Part shown: positions 1 to 8,420 of the stretch, piece by piece
How positions within the stretch are numbered: the stretch's first letter is position 1
Layout: each line of letters begins with the position of its first letter
Source of the DNA: Marinomonas posidonica_A
GTDB lineage: Bacteria > Pseudomonadota > Gammaproteobacteria > Pseudomonadales > Marinomonadaceae
Length of the DNA: 64,000 bases
NCBI RefSeq assembly: GCF_043643765.1
Contig: NZ_JBHZSP010000003.1
Location: forward strand, 62,001 to 126,000
Direction: 5' to 3'
Notes under the pieces: generated by a model
Seen by the model: only the letters and a program-made list of their open reading frames with translations
Databases searched by the model: none
What the model was told of the DNA's origin: nothing
Translations under genes and position numbers: made by a program

Positions 1-582
1 TACCGCGCCTGTTACATTAAGGTAAGCAAGTGCGCAAATAATGAAAAAGCCCATCAGACCGTAAATGGCAGAAGGAGAAGATAAGTCGCCTAGAGCAACC
101 ATAGTGGCTGGGTTCTTAACGATAATGCCCGCATTTTGCAAGGCAATCATAGCCAAAAATAAACCGATACCTGCTGCAATACCTAGCTTCAAAGAAGAAG
201 GAATGGCGTTGATGACCCATTCACGAATGCGGAAGATACTGATGATGATGAACAAAATACCAGATAGGAAAACCGCACCTAGCGCTTGTTCCCAAGAGTA
301 GCCCATGCCCAATACAACACCGTACGTGAAGAAAGCATTAAGACCCATACCTGGTGCCATCGCGATTGGGTAGTTGGCATAAAGGCCCATAATCAAACAG
401 CCAATTGCGGCCGCTAGACAAGTGGCAACAAATACCGCGCCTTGGTCCATGCCAGCTTGCGCTAGAATGGATGGGTTTACAAAGATAATGTAAGCCATGG
501 TTAGGAAGGTGGTAATACCGCCAACCACTTCGTTTCGCACGGTTGTATTGTGTGCTTTTAGTTGAAATAAACGTTCAAGCAT
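1..582 (-). CDS. NCS2 family purine (adenine/guanine/hypoxanthine) permease, AzgA type, 3' part missing
   Basis: Only the N-terminal 194 residues are in the window; the reading frame is open to base 1. The translation starts MLERLFQLKAH and soon gives NEVVGGITTFLTMAYIIFVN, the first membrane segment typical of AzgA-type NCS2 permeases, followed by several further hydrophobic helices including PIAMAPGMGLNAFFTYGVV. The family imports purine bases by proton symport at the inner membrane. The ATG at 580-582 is the natural start because the family begins a few residues before this helix. A strong hairpin lies upstream at 658-690. Substrate choice among adenine, guanine and hypoxanthine cannot be read from this fragment. 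Confidence 0.85.
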   Translation of the reverse strand, partial: MLERLFQLKAHNTTVRNEVVGGITTFLTMAYIIFVNPSILAQAGMDQGAVFVATCLAAAIGCLIMGLYANYPIAMAPGMGLNAFFTYGVVLGMGYSWEQALGAVFLSGILFIIISIFRIREWVINAIPSSLKLGIAAGIGLFLAMIALQNAGIIVKNPATMVALGDLSSPSAIYGLMGFFIICALAYLNVTGAV

Positions 583-657
583 TGATTTGCCTTAATTGTG
601 GTTTATAAATTTGAGGGTTTAAAAAACGGCGTTAGTATAAAAAAATAAGGCGGATTT

Positions 658-690
658 GTGCAGTTAATATTGAAAAAATATTAACTGCAC
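658..690 (-). terminator. Strong hairpin downstream of the Dabb gene and upstream of the permease
   Basis: Perfect 14-bp inverted repeat GTGCAGTTAATATT / AATATTAACTGCAC with a 5-base loop, starting 13 bases past the stop of the Dabb gene. There is no clear run of T after it in either direction, so it may be an RNA 3'-end stabiliser or an operator for the permease gene rather than a classical terminator. The minus-strand sequence between it and the permease start does not match the purine riboswitch core. Confidence 0.45.
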
Positions 691-703
691 AACATTGGCG
701 GGG

Positions 704-994
704 TCATTTATCGAAGTCGATGGCGCCAACATCGGCCACATGAGGGGCGTTGAACGCCATGATTGCTTGGTGTTCAGGGTGAACTTGATAACGACGTAAA
801 TCTTCAATGGAAGCAAACTGCATGTCCAATATGAGATCCCAACTGCGCGTTTCTTTTAACTCATCCCTGCCAATATGAAGTGTTTTAATATCATCAATGC
901 GCTCTTTCAATGCTTGCATCTTTTCAACAAACGCGTCGATGTGATCGGCTGGTGTGTGGTCTTGGTATTTGATAAAGACATAATGTTGCAGCAT
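704..994 (-). CDS. Dabb family protein (stress-responsive alpha/beta barrel)
   Basis: Short 96-residue protein with the pattern of the Dabb (dimeric alpha/beta barrel) family: an N-terminal strand MLQHYVFIKYQ, a helix with KMQALKERID, and the C-terminal HPEHQAIMAF segment. Dabb proteins are small dimeric barrels, some of which act on polyketide or aromatic substrates. The start at 994 has AAGGA about 8 bases upstream. It follows the PhzS-like monooxygenase by 20 bases on the same strand, so the two are probably one operon and may act on one aromatic or quinone substrate. The actual substrate is unknown. Confidence 0.8.
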   Translation of the reverse strand: MLQHYVFIKYQDHTPADHIDAFVEKMQALKERIDDIKTLHIGRDELKETRSWDLILDMQFASIEDLRRYQVHPEHQAIMAFNAPHVADVGAIDFDK

Positions 995-1014
995 GTTGAT
1001 TCCTTATTATCAGG

Positions 1015-2325
1015 TTAAGACGCTTTTTGGTTGGCGCATTGTTTTTGAATGCTCACGTCTATGGTGGGGGCAGCATTATTAAGCGCTTCCATCGCATAGC
1101 CTGCCGCAGCTTTGTATTTGGCCATCAAATCTTGGCGTTCTTGTGCTGGAAAAACGGCTTCAATGTCATCAAATACCCCACCGCAGCGTTTATCTAGCTC
1201 ATTCAAAATAACAAAGGGTCCGGCACCACGATTACGTAATACCACTTCGGAAATGCCAGCACACAAACGGTTATTGAAATCCGTTACTGCCGCTTGAGTG
1301 ACACCAAATTTCAAGATGGAAGCACCCAGTTCGCGAGCATCGACAATGGCCTGACTTGCGCCATTGGAGCCAGTCGGGTACATGATGTGTGCAGCGTCGC
1401 CCATTAAGCAGACATGACCATCTACCCAACTTGGTACGGGGTCTCTATCTATCATTGGGTATTCGAATACTTCTTCCGCGCCTCGGAGTAAGCCTTGAAT
1501 GTCGACCCAATCATAATCCCAGCCTTCAAAGTGATGAATAAAGTCTTCTAATTGGACTTTTTTGTTCCAGTCACCGCTGGTCCAGCCCTCAGAGTTGTCC
1601 ATGGTAACCTCAGCGATCCAGTTGACGGTCGCTAAGCCAGTGTCAGGATTGGCAGGTGTGATAGGGTAGAACACGATACGATGATGATGAGTGCCTAAGC
1701 CGACAAAAGAAGCCCCAGTGCGAATCGGTTTTGCTTGTGTGGTGCCGCGCCACATCACCGCACCGCCCCAATGAATGGGCGGTTGTTGTGGATACATTTG
1801 GGCACGTACGGCAGAGTGCAAACCATCGGCGGCGATCAACAAGGCACCTTTAAGTTCAATTTTTTCCCCATTGGTTAAGGTAACCATGGCGATGACACCG
1901 TCCGTTGTATTCTGGTAATGAGTGACTTTATGGCCTGTTTTGATGGCGTCTTTACCAAGTCGATCAATCGCGGTGCGATATAGCAACATTTGTAACTCAC
2001 CACGATGTACGGAATATTGTGGCCAATGATACCCAGCATCTAGCCCTCGAGGCTCACTGTAAACCTCTTTACCATTGAGGCCTACTAAGGTCCATTCCTT
2101 CGTTTGAATGCCAATGGTGTCGAGTAACGTTTGCTCTAACCCCATGTTATATAATTCACGCACGGCATTGGGTTGTATGTTTATGCCGACGCCAAGGGGT
2201 TTGAGTTCCGCTACGGATTCAAGCACTAAACAAGGTATGCCAATTTGGTGAAGTGTTAGGGCAAGGCTTAGGCCGCCAATTCCGCCCCCAGCGATTAAAA
2301 CTGGCTTTTTGTTATTGGATGTCAT
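1015..2325 (-). CDS. FAD-dependent monooxygenase (PhzS-like, PHBH fold)
   Basis: Class A flavoprotein monooxygenase. The FAD-binding GxGxxG is seen as VLIAGGGIGGLSLAL near the N-terminus. PLGVGINIQPNAVREL and PQYSVHRGELQMLL match the characteristic text of the phenazine hydroxylase PhzS and its relatives. The second FAD motif is CLMGDAAHIMYPTGSNGASQ near residues 335-355. Such enzymes hydroxylate or decarboxylate aromatic rings using NAD(P)H and O2. I chose the ATG at 2325 (MTSNNKKPV) because the family starts just before the dinucleotide fold; an upstream in-frame ATG at 2400 would add 25 unrelated residues. No phenazine biosynthesis genes are nearby, so the substrate is more likely a dietary aromatic or a quinone. 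Confidence 0.85.
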   Translation of the reverse strand: MTSNNKKPVLIAGGGIGGLSLALTLHQIGIPCLVLESVAELKPLGVGINIQPNAVRELYNMGLEQTLLDTIGIQTKEWTLVGLNGKEVYSEPRGLDAGYHWPQYSVHRGELQMLLYRTAIDRLGKDAIKTGHKVTHYQNTTDGVIAMVTLTNGEKIELKGALLIAADGLHSAVRAQMYPQQPPIHWGGAVMWRGTTQAKPIRTGASFVGLGTHHHRIVFYPITPANPDTGLATVNWIAEVTMDNSEGWTSGDWNKKVQLEDFIHHFEGWDYDWVDIQGLLRGAEEVFEYPMIDRDPVPSWVDGHVCLMGDAAHIMYPTGSNGASQAIVDARELGASILKFGVTQAAVTDFNNRLCAGISEVVLRNRGAGPFVILNELDKRCGGVFDDIEAVFPAQERQDLMAKYKAAAGYAMEALNNAAPTIDVSIQKQCANQKAS

Positions 2326-2414
2326 AGTTGTTGTAGTCCACAGTTTTTGCTTTAAACGGTTATTATCCCTAACCCTGTTGCGGGATACAATCTTATTCAT
2401 CCTGTCACCGATGG

Positions 2415-3275
2415 TCAGAGCTGCTCGACCCGATAACCGTTGTTTTTTAAGCTCTGTAATAGGCTATCTGGTCCTGCTAAATGTAAGGCGCCAACCATAA
2501 TAAATTCGACTTCCGATGTACTGATTAGGTGTTCTATTTTAGTAAGCCAATTTTGATTCCGTTCGGCAATCAGGGTGTGATAAATGGCAGGGTAACTTTG
2601 TTGAAGTTCGTTTAACTCCTGTTTCGCTACCTTATCTAGGTGGCCATTGCGCCAGTTTTGTTTTAAGTCTTGCAACGATTCTGCCATGCCATTGATGTCT
2701 TCAAGGGTGTAGTTGATCAGATCATTTGGGTTGATTTGATTGAGGCTACTTAAAATGCGAATTTGCTCATCAGGCGTTTCTAACCATGACTGTGCTTTTT
2801 GATCCTGTTTGGCTTTCTCTGCATAGAAGGCATCGACGCCTATTTGGTCCATACCCAGCTGTTTGAGTGCTTGCATACTGAGTAATAGCGAAAGCCCACT
2901 GGGTGTAAAGTGTTCAATGGTTTCACTCGCAATGTTCTTAGATTGGAGATAGCGAAAGAGGTTGAGATAGGTTGGTTTGTCTAAAATGTGATGGATTTTT
3001 GTGTCATCAGAATAGGTAATGGTGTGTTGAAACTTTCGCTGGAAATGGGGTTGATTTAGGGCGGCGATGTCGGTTTCGAAAACGACTTTATCGGCGGCTG
3101 AGTAAGCTTGATCATAGGCGAGTGGTAATGGGTAATCCGAGGCGCTTAGTATATGAATGGTGCCACCTAAGTAGAGACTGTTGGTCTCATTGGATACTTT
3201 CCAAACGGAAGCGGCTTCTGCTTGTAATCCAAGCGTGGCTAACAGGGTTAACACGCTGTGTTTTAAGTTTTGCAT
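2415..3275 (-). CDS. TraB/GumN family protein, exported
   Basis: 286-residue protein beginning with a likely signal peptide (MQNLKHSVLTLLATLGLQAE, then AASVWKV). The mature part opens with SNETNSLYLGGTIHILSASD, the conserved GxxH start of the TraB/GumN fold, and ends with EFIMVGALHLAGPDSLLQ, the matching C-terminal GxxH region. The family resembles erythromycin-esterase/Tiki-type metalloproteases, but the bacterial members have no settled function. The ATG at 3275 is preferred over a GTG at 3308, since it puts the signal peptide at the N-terminus. It lies upstream of the monooxygenase on the same strand; a functional link is not evident. Confidence 0.8.
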   Translation of the reverse strand: MQNLKHSVLTLLATLGLQAEAASVWKVSNETNSLYLGGTIHILSASDYPLPLAYDQAYSAADKVVFETDIAALNQPHFQRKFQHTITYSDDTKIHHILDKPTYLNLFRYLQSKNIASETIEHFTPSGLSLLLSMQALKQLGMDQIGVDAFYAEKAKQDQKAQSWLETPDEQIRILSSLNQINPNDLINYTLEDINGMAESLQDLKQNWRNGHLDKVAKQELNELQQSYPAIYHTLIAERNQNWLTKIEHLISTSEVEFIMVGALHLAGPDSLLQSLKNNGYRVEQL

Positions 3276-3802
3276 AATAAGTGTCAGATCCGCCTTTATT
3301 AGTGCCACGTTGTGCCAATCAGTTCGCTCAATTTAAAGCGACGATTTGGTTGCCTTAATAAACGAATATTACAGCATAGGGTGGTGGGGGAAAGCCTCGT
3401 CCTAGTGTTTTCATATTTGTTGATTCGCTATTTTTATGAAATGACGAGGGGGATAAGCATGTAAAAAAACTCGGATAACAGTAAGTTGTGATGGTCAATG
3501 TTAGTGTTATTTCCGAATTTTCCTGGGTTGCTTCTGTCTTGGATAAATTATTTTTTAACGTTTCTTTTTTTTAATAAGTCATTGAAAATAATCGTTTTAA
3601 TTTTATTTTCCAGAGTTGTTAATTGACTTGGATGACAAGTTGTTAGGGCAGCAAAAATTAAGAAATCATTGCTTGGTGTATTTTGTCATTAACTTTGGCA
3701 TCTTTTGTTATTGAGAGAATGGCTGTTATAGACGACTCTTTCTAACATCGAAAGAGTTCATTTTGGAACTGTTCCAACAAAAACAATAAGAGGTCATAGG
3801 CC
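3276..3802. other. Intergenic region between divergent genes; promoter region of the beta-oxidation block
   Basis: AT-rich 527-bp gap between the minus-strand TraB/GumN gene and the plus-strand acyl-CoA dehydrogenase. I see no convincing coding frame. The part nearest the dehydrogenase carries two adjacent inverted repeats, listed separately. The SD AAGAGGT is at 3788-3794. Confidence 0.5.
3735..3777 (+). promoter_or_regulatory. Two tandem palindromes upstream of the acyl-CoA dehydrogenase gene
   Basis: First element: ACTCTTTC (3735-3742), 7-base spacer, GAAAGAGT (3750-3757), a perfect 8-bp inverted repeat. Second element: TTGGAACTGTTCCAA (3763-3777), a perfect 15-base palindrome around one central base. 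They sit 26-68 bases before the start codon. Neither matches the textbook FadR or PsrA consensus closely. They are candidate operators for a fatty-acid-responsive regulator, or the first may be a 5'-UTR stem-loop. Confidence 0.45.
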
Positions 3803-5608
3803 ATGCCTGAATATAAAGCGCCCTTGCGCGATATCAAATTTGTCACAGAGGAAGTTCTGGATATTTACGGTCATTACGCAAAACTGCCCGGTGCTGAAGA
3901 AGCAACGCCAGATATGGTGTCTGCGATTCTAGAAGAAGGCGCTAAGTTTGCAGAGCGTGTTCTTTCTCCTTTAAACCGTGTTGGTGATCAACAGGGTTGT
4001 CAGTTCAATGATGGTGTTGTTACCACTCCAGAAGGTTTTAAAGAAGCTTACCAGCAATACGTTGAAGGTGGTTGGCCATCTTTGTCTCACCCTGAAGAAA
4101 TGGGTGGTCAAGGTTTGCCAGATTCTCTGGGTATGTTGGTGACAGAAATGATTTCTACGGCAAACTGGTCTTGGGGAATGTACCCGGGTTTGAGCCATGG
4201 TGCGATGAACACCATCGAGCAACACGGTACCGATGAGCAAAAACAGACTTACCTAAGCAAACTCGTATCCGGTGAATGGACTGGTACCATGTGTTTGACT
4301 GAGCCACATTGTGGTACTGACCTAGGTATGCTGAAAACCAAAGCCGAACCTCAAGAAGATGGCAGCTATGCCATCAGCGGTACCAAAATCTTTATTTCAG
4401 CGGGTGAGCACGATATGGCAGACAACATTGTCCACATCGTTTTAGCTCGTTTACCTGATGCCCCAGCTGGTACTAAAGGCATCTCATTATTTATTGTGCC
4501 TAAGTTCAATGTTGATGACGCGGGTGAAAAAGCCGATCGTAACCAAGTGGCTTGTGGTTCTATTGAACACAAAATGGGGATTCATGGTAATGCCACTTGT
4601 GTAATGAACTTTGACGGTGCAAAAGGTTTCTTGATCGGACCGCCAAACCGTGGTTTGAATTGCATGTTTACTTTCATGAATGCTGCGCGTTTGGGTACGG
4701 CAATGCAAGGTCTGGCTCACTCTGAATGGGCGTTACAGAACTCTGTTGCTTACGCCAAAGATCGTCTGCAAATGCGTGCTTTGTCTGGTGCAAAAGCGCC
4801 TGAAAAAGCCGCCGATCCTATTATCGTTCACCCTGATGTGCGTCGTATGTTGCTGACTCAAAAAGCCTTCGCAGAAGGTGGCCGGGCGATGATTCATTAT
4901 TGCTCTATGTTGGTGGATAGCACTAAGCATGGTAATAAAGAAGAGAAAGAAGAAGCGGAAGAGTTGATGTCTTTGTTGACGCCAATTGCTAAGGCGTTCT
5001 TGACAGAAACGGGCTTTGAAGCAGCTAACCAAGGTCTGCAAGTCTTTGGTGGACATGGTTTTATTGCTGAGTGGGGAATGGAACAAAACGTACGTGATTG
5101 TCGTATCGCCATGCTTTACGAAGGTACCACCGGTATTCAGGCGCTGGATCTATTGGGTCGAAAAGTATTGATGACGCAAGGGGCAACACTGCGTCGATTC
5201 ACTAAAATGGTTCATAAGTTCTGTAAAGAGCACAAGGGCGATAAACGCTTTAAGTCTTACATCACGGCTCTGGATAAACTCAACAGTGAGTGGGGTGATG
5301 TCACCATGAAAATTGGTATGAAGGCGATGCGCAATAAAGAAGAAGTGGGCGCTGCGTCTGTAGATTACCTAATGTTCTCTGGTTATGTTGTATTGGCTTA
5401 TTTCTGGGCACGCATGGCAGTTACAGCGAAAACTAAGCTAGAAGAAGGTACCGACGAAGTGGGCTTCTACACTGCTAAGTTGCAAACAGCGACTTTCTAT
5501 TACGAGCGTATTTTGCCACGCACTAAAGCGCATGCTGAAGCCATGTTGTCTGGTGCTGATAATTTACTTGCAATGGAAGAAGACAATTTCTTATTTCTAA
5601 ATGCTTAA
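3803..5608 (+). CDS. fadE: Acyl-CoA dehydrogenase with C-terminal extension domain (FadE/DmdC-like)
   Basis: 601-residue FAD enzyme catalysing the first, alpha-beta dehydrogenation step of acyl-CoA oxidation, passing electrons to ETF. An N-terminal helix region (MPEYKAPLRDIKFVTEEVLD) is typical of the ~600-residue subgroup. The substrate/FAD domain shows CLTEPHCGTDLGMLKTKA, the C-terminal core has the catalytic-Glu segment MLYEGTTGIQALDLLGRK around residue 435, and a further C-terminal domain is characteristic of this subgroup. The same subgroup includes DmdC (methylmercaptopropionyl-CoA dehydrogenase), so fatty acids are the likely but not the only possible substrate. It begins a run of beta-oxidation genes, and EtfBA downstream supplies the electron acceptor. 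Confidence 0.9.
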   Translation: MPEYKAPLRDIKFVTEEVLDIYGHYAKLPGAEEATPDMVSAILEEGAKFAERVLSPLNRVGDQQGCQFNDGVVTTPEGFKEAYQQYVEGGWPSLSHPEEMGGQGLPDSLGMLVTEMISTANWSWGMYPGLSHGAMNTIEQHGTDEQKQTYLSKLVSGEWTGTMCLTEPHCGTDLGMLKTKAEPQEDGSYAISGTKIFISAGEHDMADNIVHIVLARLPDAPAGTKGISLFIVPKFNVDDAGEKADRNQVACGSIEHKMGIHGNATCVMNFDGAKGFLIGPPNRGLNCMFTFMNAARLGTAMQGLAHSEWALQNSVAYAKDRLQMRALSGAKAPEKAADPIIVHPDVRRMLLTQKAFAEGGRAMIHYCSMLVDSTKHGNKEEKEEAEELMSLLTPIAKAFLTETGFEAANQGLQVFGGHGFIAEWGMEQNVRDCRIAMLYEGTTGIQALDLLGRKVLMTQGATLRRFTKMVHKFCKEHKGDKRFKSYITALDKLNSEWGDVTMKIGMKAMRNKEEVGAASVDYLMFSGYVVLAYFWARMAVTAKTKLEEGTDEVGFYTAKLQTATFYYERILPRTKAHAEAMLSGADNLLAMEEDNFLFLNA

Positions 5609-5671
5609 TGACTAAAGGGCACGCCACGGTAGGTGGTGTGCCTGATAAATAGAATATTGAAGAGGTATATT

Positions 5672-5986
5672 ATGAGCGAAGCCAAAGCAGTTTTTGACGC
5701 GATGTTAGGACGTTTTGACGCAGATGAAGCGGATGACATGGAAGCCGTGTTTCAATTTGACTTAGATGATGCGGACAACTATCACTTAAGTATTGAGGAT
5801 GGGAAATGTGAAATGGGTGAGGGGGAGCATGATGATCCAACCGTGACCTTAAGCATGGACTTGGAAACCCTTAAAGACGTAATGAGTGGTGAATTAGATG
5901 GCATGCAAGCCTTTATGCAAGGTAAAATCCGTGCAGATGGAGACATTATGCTAGCCACAAAATTGACGCAAATTTTTCCTCAATAA
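5672..5986 (+). CDS. SCP2 sterol-binding domain protein
   Basis: 104-residue stand-alone SCP2 domain protein: MSEAKAVFDAMLGRFDADEA, then the strand-rich core ending DDPTVTLSMDLETLKDVMSG and a C-terminal GKIRADGDIMLATKLTQIF, the usual SCP2 signature of small bacterial members. SCP2 proteins bind acyl chains or acyl-CoAs in a hydrophobic cavity. I take the ATG at 5672 because AGAGG lies 7 bases upstream; a longer in-frame start at 5633 overlaps this SD region and adds non-family residues. It follows fadE by 63 bases and is probably co-transcribed, as expected for a carrier of acyl substrates. Confidence 0.85.
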   Translation: MSEAKAVFDAMLGRFDADEADDMEAVFQFDLDDADNYHLSIEDGKCEMGEGEHDDPTVTLSMDLETLKDVMSGELDGMQAFMQGKIRADGDIMLATKLTQIFPQ

Positions 5987-6010
5987 GTTGAAACATTGCG
6001 TAACGCTCTT

Positions 6011-6044
6011 AAGGCTCAACTGCTAAACTGTAGTTGGGCTTTTG
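6011..6044 (+). terminator. Hairpin terminator after the SCP2 gene
   Basis: GCTCAACT (6014-6021) pairs with AGTTGGGC (6032-6039, one G-T pair), followed by TTTTG. The T run is short, so termination may be partial before fadD. Confidence 0.55.
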
Positions 6045-6083
6045 CATTTCTCTCCAACATAAAAAAAACAACTGGAGCTTTTT

Positions 6084-7781
6084 ATGACAATGGATACTTC
6101 TCTACATAACAACTCAGAAAACGAGAAAGTGCCAGGTAGTTATTTACCAGACTCGCTTAACCCTAATGGTTATCAAAGCCTTACTGATGTGTTGGCTTTG
6201 GCGGTTGAAAAATATTCGGACCTACCTGCTTTCACTAGTGTTGGTCGAACCATTACTTATCGTGAGTTGGACGAAAAATCGGATGCGTTTGCCGCGTATC
6301 TGCAAAACGAAACCAACTTATCTCCTGGTGATCGCATTGCTATTCAATTGCCTAACATCATCCAATACCCGATTGTTCTTTTCGGAGCAATGAAAGCGGG
6401 CATGGTCGTGGTTAATACCAATCCTCTTTACACACCAAAAGAGTTGGAACATCAATTTAACGATGCCGATGTGAAAGCTTTAGTCGTGTTTGCCAACATG
6501 GCGAGCAATGTTGAGAAAATTCTCGAAAAAACCTCGATCAAGCACGTTATCATCACGGAAATTGCTGATTTGCACTCCCCAGTTAAGCGTGTCTTGGTTA
6601 ATTCTATTGTTAAATACGTCAAGAAAATGGTTCCTGCCTACAATATTCCGTCGGCCATTTCATTGAATGATGTGTTAGCAAAAGGACAGGGTAAGGCGGT
6701 CTCAAAAGTACAGGCAACACCACAGCAAATTGCCGTCTTACAATACACAGGTGGTACCACTGGGGTCGCGAAAGGGGCGATGTTGACCAACGCCAATCTG
6801 ATTGCCAACATGTATCAGCTGTGTTCTCGTCTTGAGTCCATCATAGATGAGCGCACCGAAACTTACATTGCGCCTTTGCCTTTGTACCATATCTACGCGT
6901 TCCTGATTCATGGTTTGACCTTGTTGCAGCGTGGTGCACACAGTATTTTGATTCCAAATCCGCGGGACTTACCAGGTTTTGTTTCTGAACTTAAAAAGTG
7001 GAAATTCACCGGTTTTGTGGGCCTAAACACGCTTTTTGTTGGTTTATGCAATCGTGAAGATTTCCGAGCGTTGGACTTCTCTAGCTTGAAACTAACCTGT
7101 TCTGGAGGCATGCCTCTGACGCATGCGGCAGCCGACGAATGGAAACGCATCACTGGTTGCCAAGTAGTGGAAGGTTATGGTTTGACAGAAACGTCTCCCG
7201 TTGTGTCATTCAACCCTATTGGGCAAGAGCGCATTGGTACCATAGGTTTGCCTGTCAGTGATACTGACATCAAGATTCAAGGCGATAATGGTGAAGCTTT
7301 GCCACAAGGTGAATCTGGTATGCTGTGTGTGCGTGGACCTCAAGTCATGAAAGGGTATTGGAATCGTGAAGAGGCGACTCGTGACGTCATGACCGAAGAC
7401 GGTTTCTTGATTACCGGTGACATTGCCATGCAGCACGAAGATGGTTACTTGCAGATCGTTGATCGTGCTAAGGATATGATCATTGTGTCTGGCTTTAATG
7501 TCTACCCGACAGAAGTGGAAGATTGTATTTCGTCTCACCCTGCCATTCTTGAGTCCGCAGCCATTGGTGTGCCCGACGACAAAACTGGCGAAGCGGTAAA
7601 AGCCTTCGTGGTGATGAAATCCGACGAAGCCATGGATATTAATACCCTGCGCGCATTTTGTAAGGAACATTTGGCTGCTTATAAAGTGCCGAAACACATC
7701 GAAGTGCGTACTGAGCTACCGAAAACAAATGTCGGTAAAGTTCTACGTCGTGCTTTACGTGAAGAAGAGATGGCTAGCTAA
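6084..7781 (+). CDS. fadD: Long-chain fatty acid--CoA ligase
   Basis: 565-residue ANL-superfamily acyl-CoA synthetase that makes fatty acyl-CoA from fatty acid, ATP and CoA at the inner face of the membrane. It contains the P-loop-like LQYTGGTTGVAKGAML (about residue 220), the YGLTETSPVV motif, the acyl-CoA synthetase signature region EDGFLITGDIAMQHEDGYL, the hinge DRAKDMIIVSGFNVYPTEVE, and the catalytic lysine segment LPKTNVGKVLRRALRE at the C-terminus. Length and motifs match FadD. GGAG lies 8 bases before the ATG. It sits between the SCP2 gene and further beta-oxidation genes. Confidence 0.95.
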   Translation: MTMDTSLHNNSENEKVPGSYLPDSLNPNGYQSLTDVLALAVEKYSDLPAFTSVGRTITYRELDEKSDAFAAYLQNETNLSPGDRIAIQLPNIIQYPIVLFGAMKAGMVVVNTNPLYTPKELEHQFNDADVKALVVFANMASNVEKILEKTSIKHVIITEIADLHSPVKRVLVNSIVKYVKKMVPAYNIPSAISLNDVLAKGQGKAVSKVQATPQQIAVLQYTGGTTGVAKGAMLTNANLIANMYQLCSRLESIIDERTETYIAPLPLYHIYAFLIHGLTLLQRGAHSILIPNPRDLPGFVSELKKWKFTGFVGLNTLFVGLCNREDFRALDFSSLKLTCSGGMPLTHAAADEWKRITGCQVVEGYGLTETSPVVSFNPIGQERIGTIGLPVSDTDIKIQGDNGEALPQGESGMLCVRGPQVMKGYWNREEATRDVMTEDGFLITGDIAMQHEDGYLQIVDRAKDMIIVSGFNVYPTEVEDCISSHPAILESAAIGVPDDKTGEAVKAFVVMKSDEAMDINTLRAFCKEHLAAYKVPKHIEVRTELPKTNVGKVLRRALREEEMAS

Positions 7782-7794
7782 GGCTGGATCTCAA

Positions 7795-7832
7795 ACCTAA
7801 GAGACGGCTGGTCTCTTAGGTGTTTTCTTTCT
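7795..7832 (+). terminator. Terminator after fadD
   Basis: ACCTAAGAGAC (7795-7805), loop GGCTG, GTCTCTTAGGT (7811-7821): a perfect 11-bp stem followed by a T-rich tail GTTTTCTTTCTTT. It ends only about 25 bases before the next start codon, so it would act as an internal terminator or attenuator in the block. Confidence 0.8.
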
Positions 7833-7856
7833 TTACGCCTTTTCTAGGAGAGAATG

Positions 7857-8420
7857 ATGACGCAAGTGAAACGTCAGTTGTTGCATCGGCGTCGCATTGA
7901 GTCATATGGTTTTTTGCGTGATGACGGCTTGTGGGAAGTCGAAGCCACGATGCAAGACCTTAAGGCCCAAGATGTGCACCGCGAATACGATGGTAGCCTA
8001 GTTCCTAAAGACAGTCCTTTTCATGATATGTATGTGCGCCTCACGCTAGACGATAGCTTTCTCATTAAAGACATTGAAGTGTCTATGGATGCCTTTCCGT
8101 TCCCTGGTTGTGGCGGTGCTGTGCCTGCGTTTGATGTTATTAAAGGTACTCGTATTGGGGCTGGCTGGAACCGTTGGTTAAAGCAAACCTTTGCCGGTAA
8201 GTCTGGCTGTACCCATATTATGGAGCTATTGCCAGTAGCGGCAACAACGGCCTTTCAAACCATGTGGCAGCCGTTGAGCGAAAAGTACCCACAGCAGGTG
8301 CCAATTGCGATTGGTAAATTAGTGAATAGCTGTCAAGGTTGGGCGGATGATGGTCCTATGGTTAGAAAACTGGTGGATGAACAAGTACTAACATTGCCGA
8401 ATGAGGAGCATCAGTCATGA
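7857..8420 (+). CDS. DUF2889 domain-containing protein
   Basis: 187-residue protein matching the DUF2889 family: N-terminal RRRIESYGFLRDDGLWEVEA, central LTLDDSFLIKDIEVSMDAFP, and C-terminal TKSGCTHIMELLP-like text (here GKSGCTHIMELLPVAATT). The biochemical role of the family is not established; members are often encoded next to acyl-CoA metabolism genes. ATGs occur at 7854 and 7857; AGGAG at 7846-7850 gives better spacing for 7857. Its stop overlaps the start of the crotonase gene by 4 bases (ATGA), so the two are translationally coupled and probably work together. Confidence 0.85.
   Translation: MTQVKRQLLHRRRIESYGFLRDDGLWEVEATMQDLKAQDVHREYDGSLVPKDSPFHDMYVRLTLDDSFLIKDIEVSMDAFPFPGCGGAVPAFDVIKGTRIGAGWNRWLKQTFAGKSGCTHIMELLPVAATTAFQTMWQPLSEKYPQQVPIAIGKLVNSCQGWADDGPMVRKLVDEQVLTLPNEEHQS

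Noticed and set aside
583..690. Purine riboswitch upstream of the purine permease
   Set aside because: The sequence has only one strong hairpin and lacks the conserved three-way junction core of purine riboswitches.
7206..7697. Minus-strand frame within fadD
   Set aside because: Antisense shadow with no recognisable domain.
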